A stretch of DNA of 64,000 bases from Corynebacterium sp. HS2168-gen11 (GTDB taxonomy: Bacteria > Actinomycetota > Actinomycetes > Mycobacteriales > Mycobacteriaceae): the NCBI RefSeq assembly GCF_024834075.1, contig NZ_JANUXR010000009.1, positions 62,001 to 126,000 of the forward strand, read 5' to 3'. Each line of letters opens with the position of its first letter. The first letter of the stretch is position 1. The notes beneath the pieces are model-generated. The model did not search any database and was not told where the DNA came from. It worked only from the letters and a program-made list of their open reading frames with translations. Shown here in pieces: positions 7,691-15,819 of the stretch. The position numbers and the translations under genes are program-made.

Positions 7691-8644
7691 CTATAAGTAT
7701 ATCGGGATCATATAACTCAATTTCCAATCATTATCTATTTTCTTCCAGTAAGTAGAGAACTCTTCAAGATTGGAACGATCAATAACTACATTGTTTTTGT
7801 CATAAAAAACGAAGTCAAAGTTGTAGGTTATGACCACGTGCTCATTATCAAAATCGGCTGCAACATTAAAAGGAGAGTCTGGCGCTTTGGGTACTTCACG
7901 TAAGTTCTCGATACGAACGTAAGCATCTTGTTCCATGAGCTCAATCCAATTTGAATATGGATTCGGATCAAGATCGCATTGGAAACTATATTTACTAGTG
8001 ACGTAAGGCACTGTATCTTCTGATTTGAAGCTTGCTACTCCGCATTGGTAACTAGCATAGTTTTGGGTCCGGATTGAAAACATATTTGTGACCACTTCAG
8101 CTGCTTTTTTGTGGAGATCGGGATCCTCAAGTGAGCCAGGAAGCGGAACCACTTGTGGAGCAGGAACAATTCCTTCAAAGCTATGTCGTGTTGGAAGATT
8201 GTCACTGCTAAAGAGATTTCCGTAACGGGTGAGTCCTGTTTCTGGGAAATAGCTGCCACGATATTGTTGATAGAGCGTTTCTCCATTGGGATTGACTAAT
8301 TGCGCTTTATCTTCTCCTGGATGTGGTGGCCTTTCTGCTTCTTGTCTTTCCTCAGGAGTCATATTGGCAATTCTGCTTGCGAGTTCTGCCGCGATCTCTG
8401 CGTCGCTGCCGAGTCGTGGTGCGGCAGCTGTGTCCTGTGAAGGCTCTGTTTTGACATCTGCGTCGCTGCCGGGTTGTGGTGCGGCAGATGTGTCTCCTGG
8501 GCTTGCTGCTGTGGTTACAGATGTGCCCTCAGTTTGCAGCGAAATTACGTTTGATAATGAAATGAAGCGCGAAGCAATAATCACAGCTGCAACAATGCAG
8601 CCTAGCGCAATAACTTTTATGAATTCTTTGAGTCCTTGGCTCAT
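7691..8644 (-). CDS. Membrane-anchored protein of unknown function, tandem copy 3
   Basis: 317 residues; the N-terminal ~50 residues are the same as copy 2. The linker is the longest of the three and contains an internal near-repeat (AAPQPGSDADV and AAPRLGSDAEI), so it grows or shrinks by short duplications. The conserved core follows: RIANMTPEERQEAERPP, NPNGETLYQQYRGSY, KKAAEVVTNMFSIRTQNYAS, LMEQDAYVR, and a YDKNNV strand before the Trp-Lys end YMIPIYL. The Cys pair is kept (YQCGVA and FQCDLD). The middle, where the copies disagree most, faces the outside of the cell if the single N-terminal helix is the anchor. Function unknown. Confidence 0.75.
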   Translation of the reverse strand: MSQGLKEFIKVIALGCIVAAVIIASRFISLSNVISLQTEGTSVTTAASPGDTSAAPQPGSDADVKTEPSQDTAAAPRLGSDAEIAAELASRIANMTPEERQEAERPPHPGEDKAQLVNPNGETLYQQYRGSYFPETGLTRYGNLFSSDNLPTRHSFEGIVPAPQVVPLPGSLEDPDLHKKAAEVVTNMFSIRTQNYASYQCGVASFKSEDTVPYVTSKYSFQCDLDPNPYSNWIELMEQDAYVRIENLREVPKAPDSPFNVAADFDNEHVVITYNFDFVFYDKNNVVIDRSNLEEFSTYWKKIDNDWKLSYMIPIYL

Positions 8645-8930
8645 TGTTTTTTAGTTCCTTTTTCGGTATTACAAATGTTAAAACCTTTAGATAACTAAAG
8701 TAGCAAACAAGAAAGGCTAATGATAGAAAGAACTCTTCTTTAGCTATAACCTGGTAGAAGACTTTTCAATATATATTATTCGTCTGATACCAGCGGTTGA
8801 TTCTGGTCGGCAACATCATCACTATCTCAGTTGATCCGTGACGTGAAATGCATATGCTTCACGTATGCGAAAAATGAGAATATTAGCGCTACTGTGAGAA
8901 TATTTCCAGATCAATCACCGTTTTTAAAGA

Positions 8931-9866
8931 CTAGAACAATGTTTGTGGATGTACGCCTGTTGCAATTGCGATCGCCAATAAAACTCGAGCTTGCCCGGCA
9001 CGGAAATATGTTGATCCAATGGCTCCTAGACTATGCAAGGTAGCTCCACCACCAGCACCACCATAAGTGCCTGAGACATTTCCGCGCGGCACCCTGGTTG
9101 AGATCACTACTGGAATACCTGCAGCAAGAGTTTCTGCAACTGCAGCTGCCAGTTCGGTGCCGATATTGCCGCTGCCCATGCCTTCAATAACTAATCCTTG
9201 TGCGCCTGCGGCAAGTGCAGCATCAAGCAGGGTACGCGGTGCGCCTGGGTAGCCTGGAATAATATCCACTCGAACTGCTGCAAGGGGAGCGACAGGCACT
9301 GGTTCAGCGCGTGTTGGTTCCTCTGGGCCATTCGTCGCAAAGGCAAGCTCGTCGGTGGTGTGCCACTTCAAAGCTCCTCGTGCTGGTAGCACTGCATGGC
9401 CGAAAACGATTAACACGCCAATGTCTTGTGCCGCTGGTTCGGTTGCAATGGTGATGGCTTCGAGAAGATTGGTGAGGCCATCAGACGTTGGATGATCAAA
9501 TGGCAATTGCGCACCGGTGAGGATAACCGGACGAGAATCGTGATGAAAGGTATCCAATGCGATGGCAGTTTCTTCTAAAGAGTCAGTGCCATGTGTGACA
9601 ACCACGCCGATTGTTGCAGGATCTGCAAGTGCTTGATGGCATGCTGTGACGATGTCATCAATATCGGCAAATGTCATAGACGAAGAATCAAGTTGTTGTA
9701 ATTCGTTAATTTCAACACGCAGTGTTGAAGCAAGCCGTGGTTGAATTGCTGCAACGAGTGCTTCACCGGTGACCGTTGGAACTAACGCACCGCTGGCATC
9801 TGTGGTGCAAGAAATGGTACCGCCGGTGGTAATAACAACAACTTTTGGTGCTGCATCAGCGTGCAT
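8931..9866 (-). CDS. Asparaginase (asparaginase/glutaminase family)
   Basis: 311 residues. It has both threonine motifs of the family: TTGGTIS near residue 14, holding the nucleophile Thr, and VTHGTDSLEETA near residue 90, with the Thr-Asp pair of the second active-site triad. The C-terminal half contains GQGLVIEGMGSGN-like and VVISTRVPRGNVSGTYG segments usual for bacterial L-asparaginases. It hydrolyses asparagine to aspartate and ammonia; no signal peptide is seen, so it is probably cytoplasmic. The start chosen is the ATG of MHADAAPK, with AAGGAC 7 nt upstream; longer versions in the same frame add a sequence with no family resemblance. Its 3' end is repeated as decayed pieces in the two junctions downstream. 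Confidence 0.9.
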   Translation of the reverse strand: MHADAAPKVVVITTGGTISCTTDASGALVPTVTGEALVAAIQPRLASTLRVEINELQQLDSSSMTFADIDDIVTACHQALADPATIGVVVTHGTDSLEETAIALDTFHHDSRPVILTGAQLPFDHPTSDGLTNLLEAITIATEPAAQDIGVLIVFGHAVLPARGALKWHTTDELAFATNGPEEPTRAEPVPVAPLAAVRVDIIPGYPGAPRTLLDAALAAGAQGLVIEGMGSGNIGTELAAAVAETLAAGIPVVISTRVPRGNVSGTYGGAGGGATLHSLGAIGSTYFRAGQARVLLAIAIATGVHPQTLF

Positions 9867-10380
9867 ATGCAATGTCCTTATTCTTTTGAATGTGTTGGTG
9901 TAGAGATACATGCTTATACACACGATGTCATGGTCAAAGGGGAGCGGTTATCGCCTGTATATCATCAACATGCAAAGTTTGGTGTTGAGTATACCGTTTC
10001 TTTACAGGTCAGAAATATAGGGCTAACGTTGGTGTGCGAGGCATGCATTCAGGGGAGAGCCACTCATCTACGCCAGCGGTACGTATGAAAGGCGACGCCT
10101 CTCAGCCCTCCCAACCGTCCCCGAGAACACCGCCTATCATCCAAACCTCGAAACCCAGGTACGTCTCTGTGTCAACCGTTGCCTACAGCTGGTAATAAAC
10201 TGATGAATCAAGCTATAAGATGACGTATTCATAACAATTAGGTAAACTGTATTTTTTAGATTAATAAAAATGTGCTCTTGTCTCGACATTGTATTAGCAC
10301 TAAGTGGCATTCATGTCAGAAAACTTGGTGTTGGTGGTAACCCCTCGTACGTTCAGGTGCACTGTTACAAGGAGAATGTT
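9867..10380. other. Intergenic region upstream of two divergent genes
   Basis: About 514 nt. Small open frames here show no family resemblance. The AT-rich stretch around 10230-10275 (taggtaaactgtattttttagatt) is a plausible promoter for the lipoprotein gene at 10381. I see no RNA gene. Confidence 0.4.
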
Positions 10381-10932
10381 GTGAACAAAATTCAGCTTTC
10401 ACTCGCTGCAGCCGCTGTAGCGCTTTTGACCACTGGCTGCGCGGCAACCGAGGAAGCTGCACCAGTGATGACTTCCACCCAAACAGCAGCGCCTACAACC
10501 GAAGCTGTTCAGGTGGCATTGCCAACAGCTGAAGAACTCAATCAGATTCTGATGCTTGCTGCAGATCCACAAGCGCCAATTGAAGAAAAGATTCGTACCG
10601 TTCAAGGTGGCGAAACTGCTCCAGAACTTTTTGAAGTCATGACAGCTGCGAAGATTGAATCTGGTGCGAATTTCCAAGTTGTTCAGCCAATTTTGCCTGG
10701 TTATACTAACGAGTCGCTGCTTGCAACGGTGAACGTTATGTTGCCAGACCGAGAGGCTGAATTAGCGGAAAATGTCGAATTCGTCTTTGAAGATGGCACT
10801 TGGAAGCTCTCCCAGTCATGGGCATGTACGTTGATTACCAATACGGTGACCCCAGAGCAAGTACCTGCAATGTGTGGTGCATCAGTGCCGCCAGCGCCAC
10901 CTGCGGAAGAAGTTGAAAAGCCAGCAAGCTAA
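10381..10932 (+). CDS. Mtb12-family secreted lipoprotein
   Basis: 183 residues beginning with GTG, preceded by AAGGAG with 6-nt spacing; an upstream in-frame extension is rejected for that reason. The signal peptide ends in the lipobox LTTGC (Cys about residue 20), followed by a Thr/Ala/Pro linker. The segment LPTAEELNQILMLAADPQ, then IRTVQGGE, and a final VEFVFEDGTWKLS strand, matches the pattern of the mycobacterial low-molecular-weight antigen Mtb12 C-terminal domain. It is anchored on the outer face of the membrane. The biochemical role is unknown. A second member occurs at 30773. Confidence 0.8.
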   Translation: MNKIQLSLAAAAVALLTTGCAATEEAAPVMTSTQTAAPTTEAVQVALPTAEELNQILMLAADPQAPIEEKIRTVQGGETAPELFEVMTAAKIESGANFQVVQPILPGYTNESLLATVNVMLPDREAELAENVEFVFEDGTWKLSQSWACTLITNTVTPEQVPAMCGASVPPAPPAEEVEKPAS

Positions 10933-11159
10933 TTGCTACGCAAACATATATGTATGAACCTTGGTATCTTGCCGGATCAAATGGCAGATTCCAAGGTTTT
11001 TGCTTTTCGACGTCATCTGTTCCACGAAGCGTCGCCTGCACATGCATTGTGAAAATCTTGGTTGTAGTCTCACTGTTCGTAGACTTGCCAGGATTCGACA
11101 TTCAAATGAACTTCCCAAATCTGGCGCCGTGGCATTACCGCGTGCGTGCAACTGGCGAC

Positions 11160-11165
11160 TAGGCT
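11160..11165 (+). promoter_or_regulatory. -10 hexamer TAGGCT, leaderless
   Basis: TAGGCT ends 7 nt before the ATG at 11173. No clear Shine-Dalgarno sequence precedes that start. Confidence 0.4.
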
Positions 11166-11172
11166 AAACGCT

Positions 11173-11886
11173 ATGAATGCTGTTTTACGGACGTTAGTCG
11201 GATTATCTTCTGTATGCGTTTTGGCATCGTGTACTGTCACTGCTCCTGTCAGTGAAACCACTACAGGAGCACCAGCCACAACCTCAGAAGTGACCAATGA
11301 TGCTTTTATTGAAAAATGCGGTGTGACATTTGAGAGCACAAAAGAAGATGTCGCGACTTTGCCAGAAGACGTATTAGAAAAAGATGCGGTATTGGTATTG
11401 ACAACGGATGCAGGGGATATTCCAATTACTCTGCATACTGAGCAAGCGCCATGTACTACCGCAATTTTGGCAAAACTGGCCACCGAAGGCTTTTATAACA
11501 ATACCCAGTGCCATCGCATGACGAATGAAGGTATTTACATTCTGCAATGCGGTGATCCAACTGGTTCTGGTACTGGTGGACCTGGCTTTAGCTTTACAGA
11601 TGAATTCCCAGTTGGGAAGGAAAGTGGATCGTTTTATCCAAAGGGAAGCGTTGCCATGGCTAACGCTGGTGCAAATACGAATGGTTCGCAATTCTTCTTT
11701 AATTACAAAGATTCTCCATTGCCACCGTATTACACAGTATTTGGCACAGTTCAGGAACCTGGTTTAGAAGTATTAGCAAAAGTAACGGATCCAGGTACTG
11801 CGCAAGGTGAACCTGATGGTCCACCAAAGCAGCCAGTAATTATTACGAACGCAACCGTAGAACCACTGAAAGCTGCGTCGAAATAA
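11173..11886 (+). CDS. Cyclophilin-type peptidyl-prolyl isomerase, lipoprotein
   Basis: 237 residues. A signal peptide ends in a lipobox (VLASC), so the enzyme should be tethered outside the cytoplasmic membrane. The cyclophilin domain follows from about residue 70: FYNNTQCHRMTN, then LQCGDPTGSGTGGPGFSFTDE, then GSVAMANAGANTNGSQFFF and YTVFGTV. The catalytic Arg is replaced by the His-Arg pair CHR, as is usual for secreted actinobacterial members. It would assist folding of exported proteins. Start: ATG giving MNAVLRTLV; a longer frame lacks a signal-peptide start. It is followed by a bidirectional terminator. Confidence 0.88.
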   Translation: MNAVLRTLVGLSSVCVLASCTVTAPVSETTTGAPATTSEVTNDAFIEKCGVTFESTKEDVATLPEDVLEKDAVLVLTTDAGDIPITLHTEQAPCTTAILAKLATEGFYNNTQCHRMTNEGIYILQCGDPTGSGTGGPGFSFTDEFPVGKESGSFYPKGSVAMANAGANTNGSQFFFNYKDSPLPPYYTVFGTVQEPGLEVLAKVTDPGTAQGEPDGPPKQPVIITNATVEPLKAASK

Positions 11887-11913
11887 TTGCGTTGCACAAC
11901 GCCATAACAAAAC

Positions 11914-11956
11914 AAAAACTGGTGTAGCGGCTCAACGAAGCTACACCAGTTTTTTA
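11914..11956. terminator. Bidirectional terminator
   Basis: aaaaactggtgtagc at 11914-11928 pairs perfectly with 11940-11954, with A and T runs at the two outer ends. It separates the convergent cyclophilin and lipoprotein genes. Confidence 0.85.
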
Positions 11957-11984
11957 GGCTCTTAAACCCTGCGATCACCAGCTG

Positions 11985-12935
11985 TTATTGGCTCTGAAAG
12001 ACTAACGACGTACCCACGTCTTGCACCACACGTGTCTCAGAATCTTGTGTGCCATATGCCACTCGACTGACTGAATATAACTCGCCAGCAGTTGGCAGGG
12101 GATGGCGCATATCAATTTCCAAAGTACCTGTTGTGGTACTGGAAGTCTCGAGCACTTCTAAATCGGTGCCTTCTTCAGTGCGTAATGCCCCTAGTGTTGG
12201 GCGTTGTGAAAGATCAACTTTCAACGTCACAGCCATATCTGCAATGTTTTCGACAGAGTAGGTCAGCGTTTGTAAAAAGGTTTGGGCAACCGTTTGCACT
12301 CGTGATTCCACAGTCCAGCTTGCACCGACTCCAATTGGTGTATCGGGAAACACTACAGGCAAGCTGGTGAGCGTGAGCATATGTTGCTCGACTGTGGTCC
12401 GCGCGTCGTCAGTTGCTTGTTGCGGAGCAGAGAAATTCACTGAGGAAATCTTGCCAGATTCATTGGCAAACCAACCAAAGGCGAACCCGCGAGCGGAGGC
12501 TAATTCATGATTCACGCTTGGCTTGCTATGGCTCGGTGTATCGAGCTCAAGGAACACCGAACGCGACGATACAGTTGGGTCTGCTGCAGGTTTTGTCATG
12601 GCCGTGAGCGTGGTGCGGAAAACTTCCATGGCGTCAGGGTTTAGCACAGGTGGTTGTTGACTTGTCGCCACATCGGTGACTTCTTGGGTGAAACTTTCGC
12701 CAATGCGCACTTCAAGTTTTTGCCGGCTTTGCTCAATATCGGCAAATTTCAAAACTTGGAGGGGGGCGGTACCTGGATTCGTAACTGTCAGCCGTGGTGC
12801 AACAACTTCTACACCAATGGCTTGTTCAATTGGTACTTTCGGGGTGGAATCAGTAATGCCGCAGCTAGTGATCAGGCCGAGATTGAGTGCGAGAACAAGC
12901 ACGAATCGACGCCGAAACTGTAAATGAGCAACCAT
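11985..12935 (-). CDS. Putative lipoprotein, DUF6263-like
   Basis: 316 residues. The N terminus has Arg residues, a hydrophobic core and a lipobox-like LITSC (Cys about residue 25). The body is mostly beta: repeated strands such as IGVGASWTVESRV, TLTYSVENIADMAVTLKVDL and TTTGTLEIDMRHPLP. This matches my memory of actinobacterial DUF6263 proteins, which have no assigned function. It faces away from lspA, with only about 40 nt between the two starts, so they share a promoter region. The family call is tentative; the lipoprotein call is firmer. Confidence 0.65.
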   Translation of the reverse strand: MVAHLQFRRRFVLVLALNLGLITSCGITDSTPKVPIEQAIGVEVVAPRLTVTNPGTAPLQVLKFADIEQSRQKLEVRIGESFTQEVTDVATSQQPPVLNPDAMEVFRTTLTAMTKPAADPTVSSRSVFLELDTPSHSKPSVNHELASARGFAFGWFANESGKISSVNFSAPQQATDDARTTVEQHMLTLTSLPVVFPDTPIGVGASWTVESRVQTVAQTFLQTLTYSVENIADMAVTLKVDLSQRPTLGALRTEEGTDLEVLETSSTTTGTLEIDMRHPLPTAGELYSVSRVAYGTQDSETRVVQDVGTSLVFQSQ

Positions 12936-12975
12936 AGATTCTAAGCTTAGCCGCTAGGAATTAGAACCTCCATGC

Positions 12976-13530
12976 GTGGCAAGTAACACAATTGCGAAAT
13001 ATTTTGAAAAGATAGGAAGCGTGACTGAACAAGATAGGAGTAAGACTCAACGGTTTGTAGGATTCATGATCGCGATTATCTTCGCGGTGGGCGTGTGCGA
13101 TCAAGCAACCAAAACATGGATACTGGCAAAACTTAGCGACGGCAGTACCTGGTACCTTATCGGTGACTGGTTTCGCTTCCGACTCCTATTTAATCCTGGT
13201 GCCGCATTTTCCTTTGGAACCGGCTCTACCTGGATCTTTACCTGCCTCCAGCTTGGCTTCTTCCTAGGCATCATGGTCTATTCACCCAAGGTCCGCGATC
13301 GTGCCAGTGCACTTGGCTTAGCTTTACTAGCAGGCGGTGCATTCGGAAATCTCATCGATCGCCTTTTCCGTCCACCACAGTTTTTCCTCGGCCACGTGGT
13401 CGATTTTATTTCAGTCGGTAACTTCGCAGTTTTTAATGTTGCAGATTCAGCCATTACCATCGGTGTTGTGGTCTATCTTCTTGCTATGTTCAAGGAAGAA
13501 CAACGTGAAGCTAAAGGGGTGCGCGCATGA
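12976..13530 (+). CDS. lspA: Lipoprotein signal peptidase (signal peptidase II)
   Basis: 184 residues with four membrane segments. It cuts the signal peptide of diacylglyceryl-modified prolipoproteins after Lgt has acted. The signature blocks are present: [10 protein letters not shown] near residue 73, [11 protein letters not shown] with the first catalytic Asp, and [14 protein letters not shown] with the second. The annotated GTG start adds 15 residues; a GTG at 13021 (MTEQDRS), with a nearby AGGA, is an equally good start and gives a more usual length. The stop overlaps the rluD start by 4 nt (ATGA), so the two are translationally coupled. Confidence 0.92.
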   Translation: MASNTIAKYFEKIGSVTEQDRSKTQRFVGFMIAIIFAVGVCDQATKTWILAKLSDGSTWYLIGDWFRFRLLFNPGAAFSFGTGSTWIFTCLQLGFFLGIMVYSPKVRDRASALGLALLAGGAFGNLIDRLFRPPQFFLGHVVDFISVGNFAVFNVADSAITIGVVVYLLAMFKEEQREAKGVRA

Positions 13531-14462
13531 GTCGAGATACTCGTTCATTAGCTGTACCAGAAGGCTTAAGTGGTATGCGTGTTGATGCCGCCTTATCCAA
13601 GCTATTTGGCATCTCACGCACTGTTGCCGCCGAGCTTGCCATGCTTGGCGACGTCAGCGTCGATGGCGTCACCGTCGGCAAATCCGATAGGCTTCACGAC
13701 GGCGCCTGGTTGGAAGTTACTCTACCGGAACCGAAAAAGCCCTTAATGCCTACAGAAGAGCTGGTAGAAGGCCTGGATATTTTATATTCCGATGATGATG
13801 TCATCGCGGTGAATAAACCTGTTGGTGTCGCTGCGCATCCAACCGTTGGTTGGGAAGGCCCAACAGTTGTTGGTGGACTTGCTGCCGCAGGTTTTCGCAT
13901 TTCAACTTCTGGCCCACCAGAGCGCAAGGGTATTGTCCAGCGCTTAGATGTTGGCACCTCGGGTGTTATGGTGGTTGCAGCATCAGAACGCGGTTATTCA
14001 GTGCTCAAGCGTGCGTTCAAAGAGCGTTCTGTGACCAAAACCTATCATGCGTTAGTGCAAGGTCATATGGATCCTTTGCAAGGTACTATTGAAGCTCCAA
14101 TTGGGCGTCATCCTTCAGCTGGTTGGAAATTCGCTGTGACCACGGATGGTAAGCATGCAGTGACGCATTATTCTACTTTGGAAGCGTTCGCGGAGGCATC
14201 GTTGCTGGAAATCCACTTAGAAACTGGCCGCACCCACCAAATTCGTGTGCATATGGCTGCGATGCATCATCCTTGCTGTGGCGATCCAATGTATGGTTCT
14301 GATCCAACGTTATCTCAACGTCTGGGCTTGCAGCGACAGTGGCTTCATGCTGTGAACCTTGGATTTACCCATCCTGCTGATGGTCGCTGGATGGAGATTA
14401 CCTCTCCGTATTCTCCTGATTTAGCGCATGCATTAGAGGTTTTGCGCGCCGGGAATCAGTAG
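13527..14462 (+). CDS. rluD: 23S rRNA pseudouridine synthase, RluD family
   Basis: 311 residues. An N-terminal S4 RNA-binding domain (about 1-75; [18 protein letters not shown]) is followed by the RluA/RluD catalytic domain. The active-site motif [13 protein letters not shown] contains the catalytic Asp, and LHLE- and [15 protein letters not shown] segments complete the family pattern. It isomerises specific uridines of 23S rRNA, most likely in helix 69. It is coupled to lspA by an ATGA overlap. Confidence 0.9.
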   Translation: MSRDTRSLAVPEGLSGMRVDAALSKLFGISRTVAAELAMLGDVSVDGVTVGKSDRLHDGAWLEVTLPEPKKPLMPTEELVEGLDILYSDDDVIAVNKPVGVAAHPTVGWEGPTVVGGLAAAGFRISTSGPPERKGIVQRLDVGTSGVMVVAASERGYSVLKRAFKERSVTKTYHALVQGHMDPLQGTIEAPIGRHPSAGWKFAVTTDGKHAVTHYSTLEAFAEASLLEIHLETGRTHQIRVHMAAMHHPCCGDPMYGSDPTLSQRLGLQRQWLHAVNLGFTHPADGRWMEITSPYSPDLAHALEVLRAGNQ

Positions 14463-14541
14463 TGGCCACAGATGTGTAATATGAATCACTTTAGTGACAG
14501 TTTTGTGGTCTAAACGAGTCATTTCGCATACCATGGAGGGT

Positions 14542-14742
14542 ATGAAGAAAAATGAAGGTCAAATTGACCGCGCGCTGCGCGCTGTTGCTGGTGTTTTGTT
14601 GATTATCGCTGGTTTCTTGACCACTGGTGCGATTTCTATCGTATTTTGGGTTGTTGGTGCAATTCTTGCACTTACAGCAGCACTTGGGTTCTGCCCGCTC
14701 TATCAAATCTTTGGCATTAACACCTGCAAACTGAACAAGTAA
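14542..14742 (+). CDS. Small two-helix membrane protein, DUF2892 type
   Basis: 66 residues: MKKNEGQIDRALRAVAG, two membrane helices, and a GFCPLYQIFGINTC end with two Cys. This is the usual DUF2892 (YgaP-like inner membrane) pattern. GGAGGG lies only 1-2 nt before this ATG. Another ATG 9 nt upstream (MEGMKK) is possible, so the exact start is open. A terminator follows. The role is unknown; some relatives are fused to rhodanese domains, but this one is alone. Confidence 0.75.
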   Translation: MKKNEGQIDRALRAVAGVLLIIAGFLTTGAISIVFWVVGAILALTAALGFCPLYQIFGINTCKLNK

Positions 14743-14750
14743 TACATATC

Positions 14751-14790
14751 TGCTCACTGTCTCGTGTTTGAGGCAGTGAGCATTTTTATG
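14751..14790 (+). terminator. Rho-independent terminator
   Basis: A 13-nt stem (tgctcactgtctc at 14751-14763 with 14770-14782, one G-U pair) followed by a T run (attttta), just after the small membrane protein gene. Confidence 0.8.
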
Positions 14791-14847
14791 CCCTTTGTAG
14801 GGGATTGGTGCTAGTTACGGCAGATGCATGAGTGCCAACAGTGGTAC

Positions 14848-15711
14848 TTACTTGCAAACGGCAGGTTTGCGGTACCTGCGGAAAATATCAAAGAAAAATA
14901 GTGCCACTGCCACCCAAATGAAACTAAAGCCCAGCCAGCGTGCAGGACTTAAGGTTTCGTGGACAATGAAGACTGCCCATAACAATTGCATGGTTGGCGT
15001 CATATATTGCAACATGCCAATCGTCGATAAGTGAATGCGTTGGGCGGCTACTCCAAAGAGTAAAAGTGGGATCGCGGTGACCACACCTGCGGAAAGTAAC
15101 AAGCACGTGTGCGCGATACTGATATGCCCAAAGCTACCAGTACCAGTGGCTTCTAAAAAGACGAGGTAGCCGAGCGCAAGTGGCGCTAAGCACAGTGTTT
15201 CTGCAGTCAGTGAAACTGTTGCGGGCAATGGAATTCGTTTTTTAATCAGTCCATAGAACCCAAAACTCAATGCCAATCCCAATGCAACAATAGGCGGTTG
15301 GCCTGCAAGCACTGTTAACCAGAGAACAGCTAAAAGAGCAATGGTTAATGAGAGAAGCTGCAATTTGCTTAAGCGCTCGGATAAAAAGAGAAAGCCTAAT
15401 GCCACGTTGACGAGTGGATTAATAAAGTATCCCAAGGCGGCATCGGCGACATGATCAGTATTGACTGCAATGACATAAATCAGCCAGTTTGCAGCAATGA
15501 GTACTGCGGCAAATGTAACTCGTACCCACACAGCTAAAGAAATGCTGCGGAGCTGACGCCAGTTGCCTTGTACTAGTAACACTGCGGCCATAAATACGCC
15601 AGTCCAGATAATTCGGTGGGCGATAATTTCGAGAGGCGTTGCAGGTTCTAGCAAAGGGAAGAACGCTGGGAATAATCCCCACAGCAGGTAGGCGCCGAGT
15701 GCAAAGATCAT
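14848..15711 (-). CDS. rarD: RarD-type EamA transporter
   Basis: 287 residues with about ten membrane helices. The N-terminal YLLWGLFPAFFPLL and EIIAHRIIWTGVF segments, and later YFINPLVNVALGFLFLSERL, are characteristic of RarD (chloramphenicol-sensitive protein family). Members are inner-membrane exporters of unclear substrate. A TAGTAT hexamer lies 6 nt upstream of the ATG and no ribosome-binding site is seen, so the transcript is probably leaderless. It is divergent from dnaE. Confidence 0.85.
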   Translation of the reverse strand: MIFALGAYLLWGLFPAFFPLLEPATPLEIIAHRIIWTGVFMAAVLLVQGNWRQLRSISLAVWVRVTFAAVLIAANWLIYVIAVNTDHVADAALGYFINPLVNVALGFLFLSERLSKLQLLSLTIALLAVLWLTVLAGQPPIVALGLALSFGFYGLIKKRIPLPATVSLTAETLCLAPLALGYLVFLEATGTGSFGHISIAHTCLLLSAGVVTAIPLLLFGVAAQRIHLSTIGMLQYMTPTMQLLWAVFIVHETLSPARWLGFSFIWVAVALFFFDIFRRYRKPAVCK

Positions 15712-15717
15712 GGGAAA

Positions 15718-15723
15718 ATACTA
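15718..15723 (-). promoter_or_regulatory. -10 hexamer TAGTAT of rarD, leaderless
   Basis: On the minus strand TAGTAT is followed by tttccc and then the ATG, leaving no room for an untranslated leader. Confidence 0.5.
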
Positions 15724-15819
15724 CTGAAGTGATGCTGAAAACGAAAACCGACAGTAATGTTTTTGAGTATTGTTCACCACGTATGCGGCTCGTGATGGAA
15801 CTTAGTACTATGGTGAGTT

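Noticed and set aside
9861..10088. 75-residue plus-strand frame upstream of the lipoprotein gene
   Set aside because: Overlaps the 5' end of the asparaginase gene on the other strand and shows no domain.
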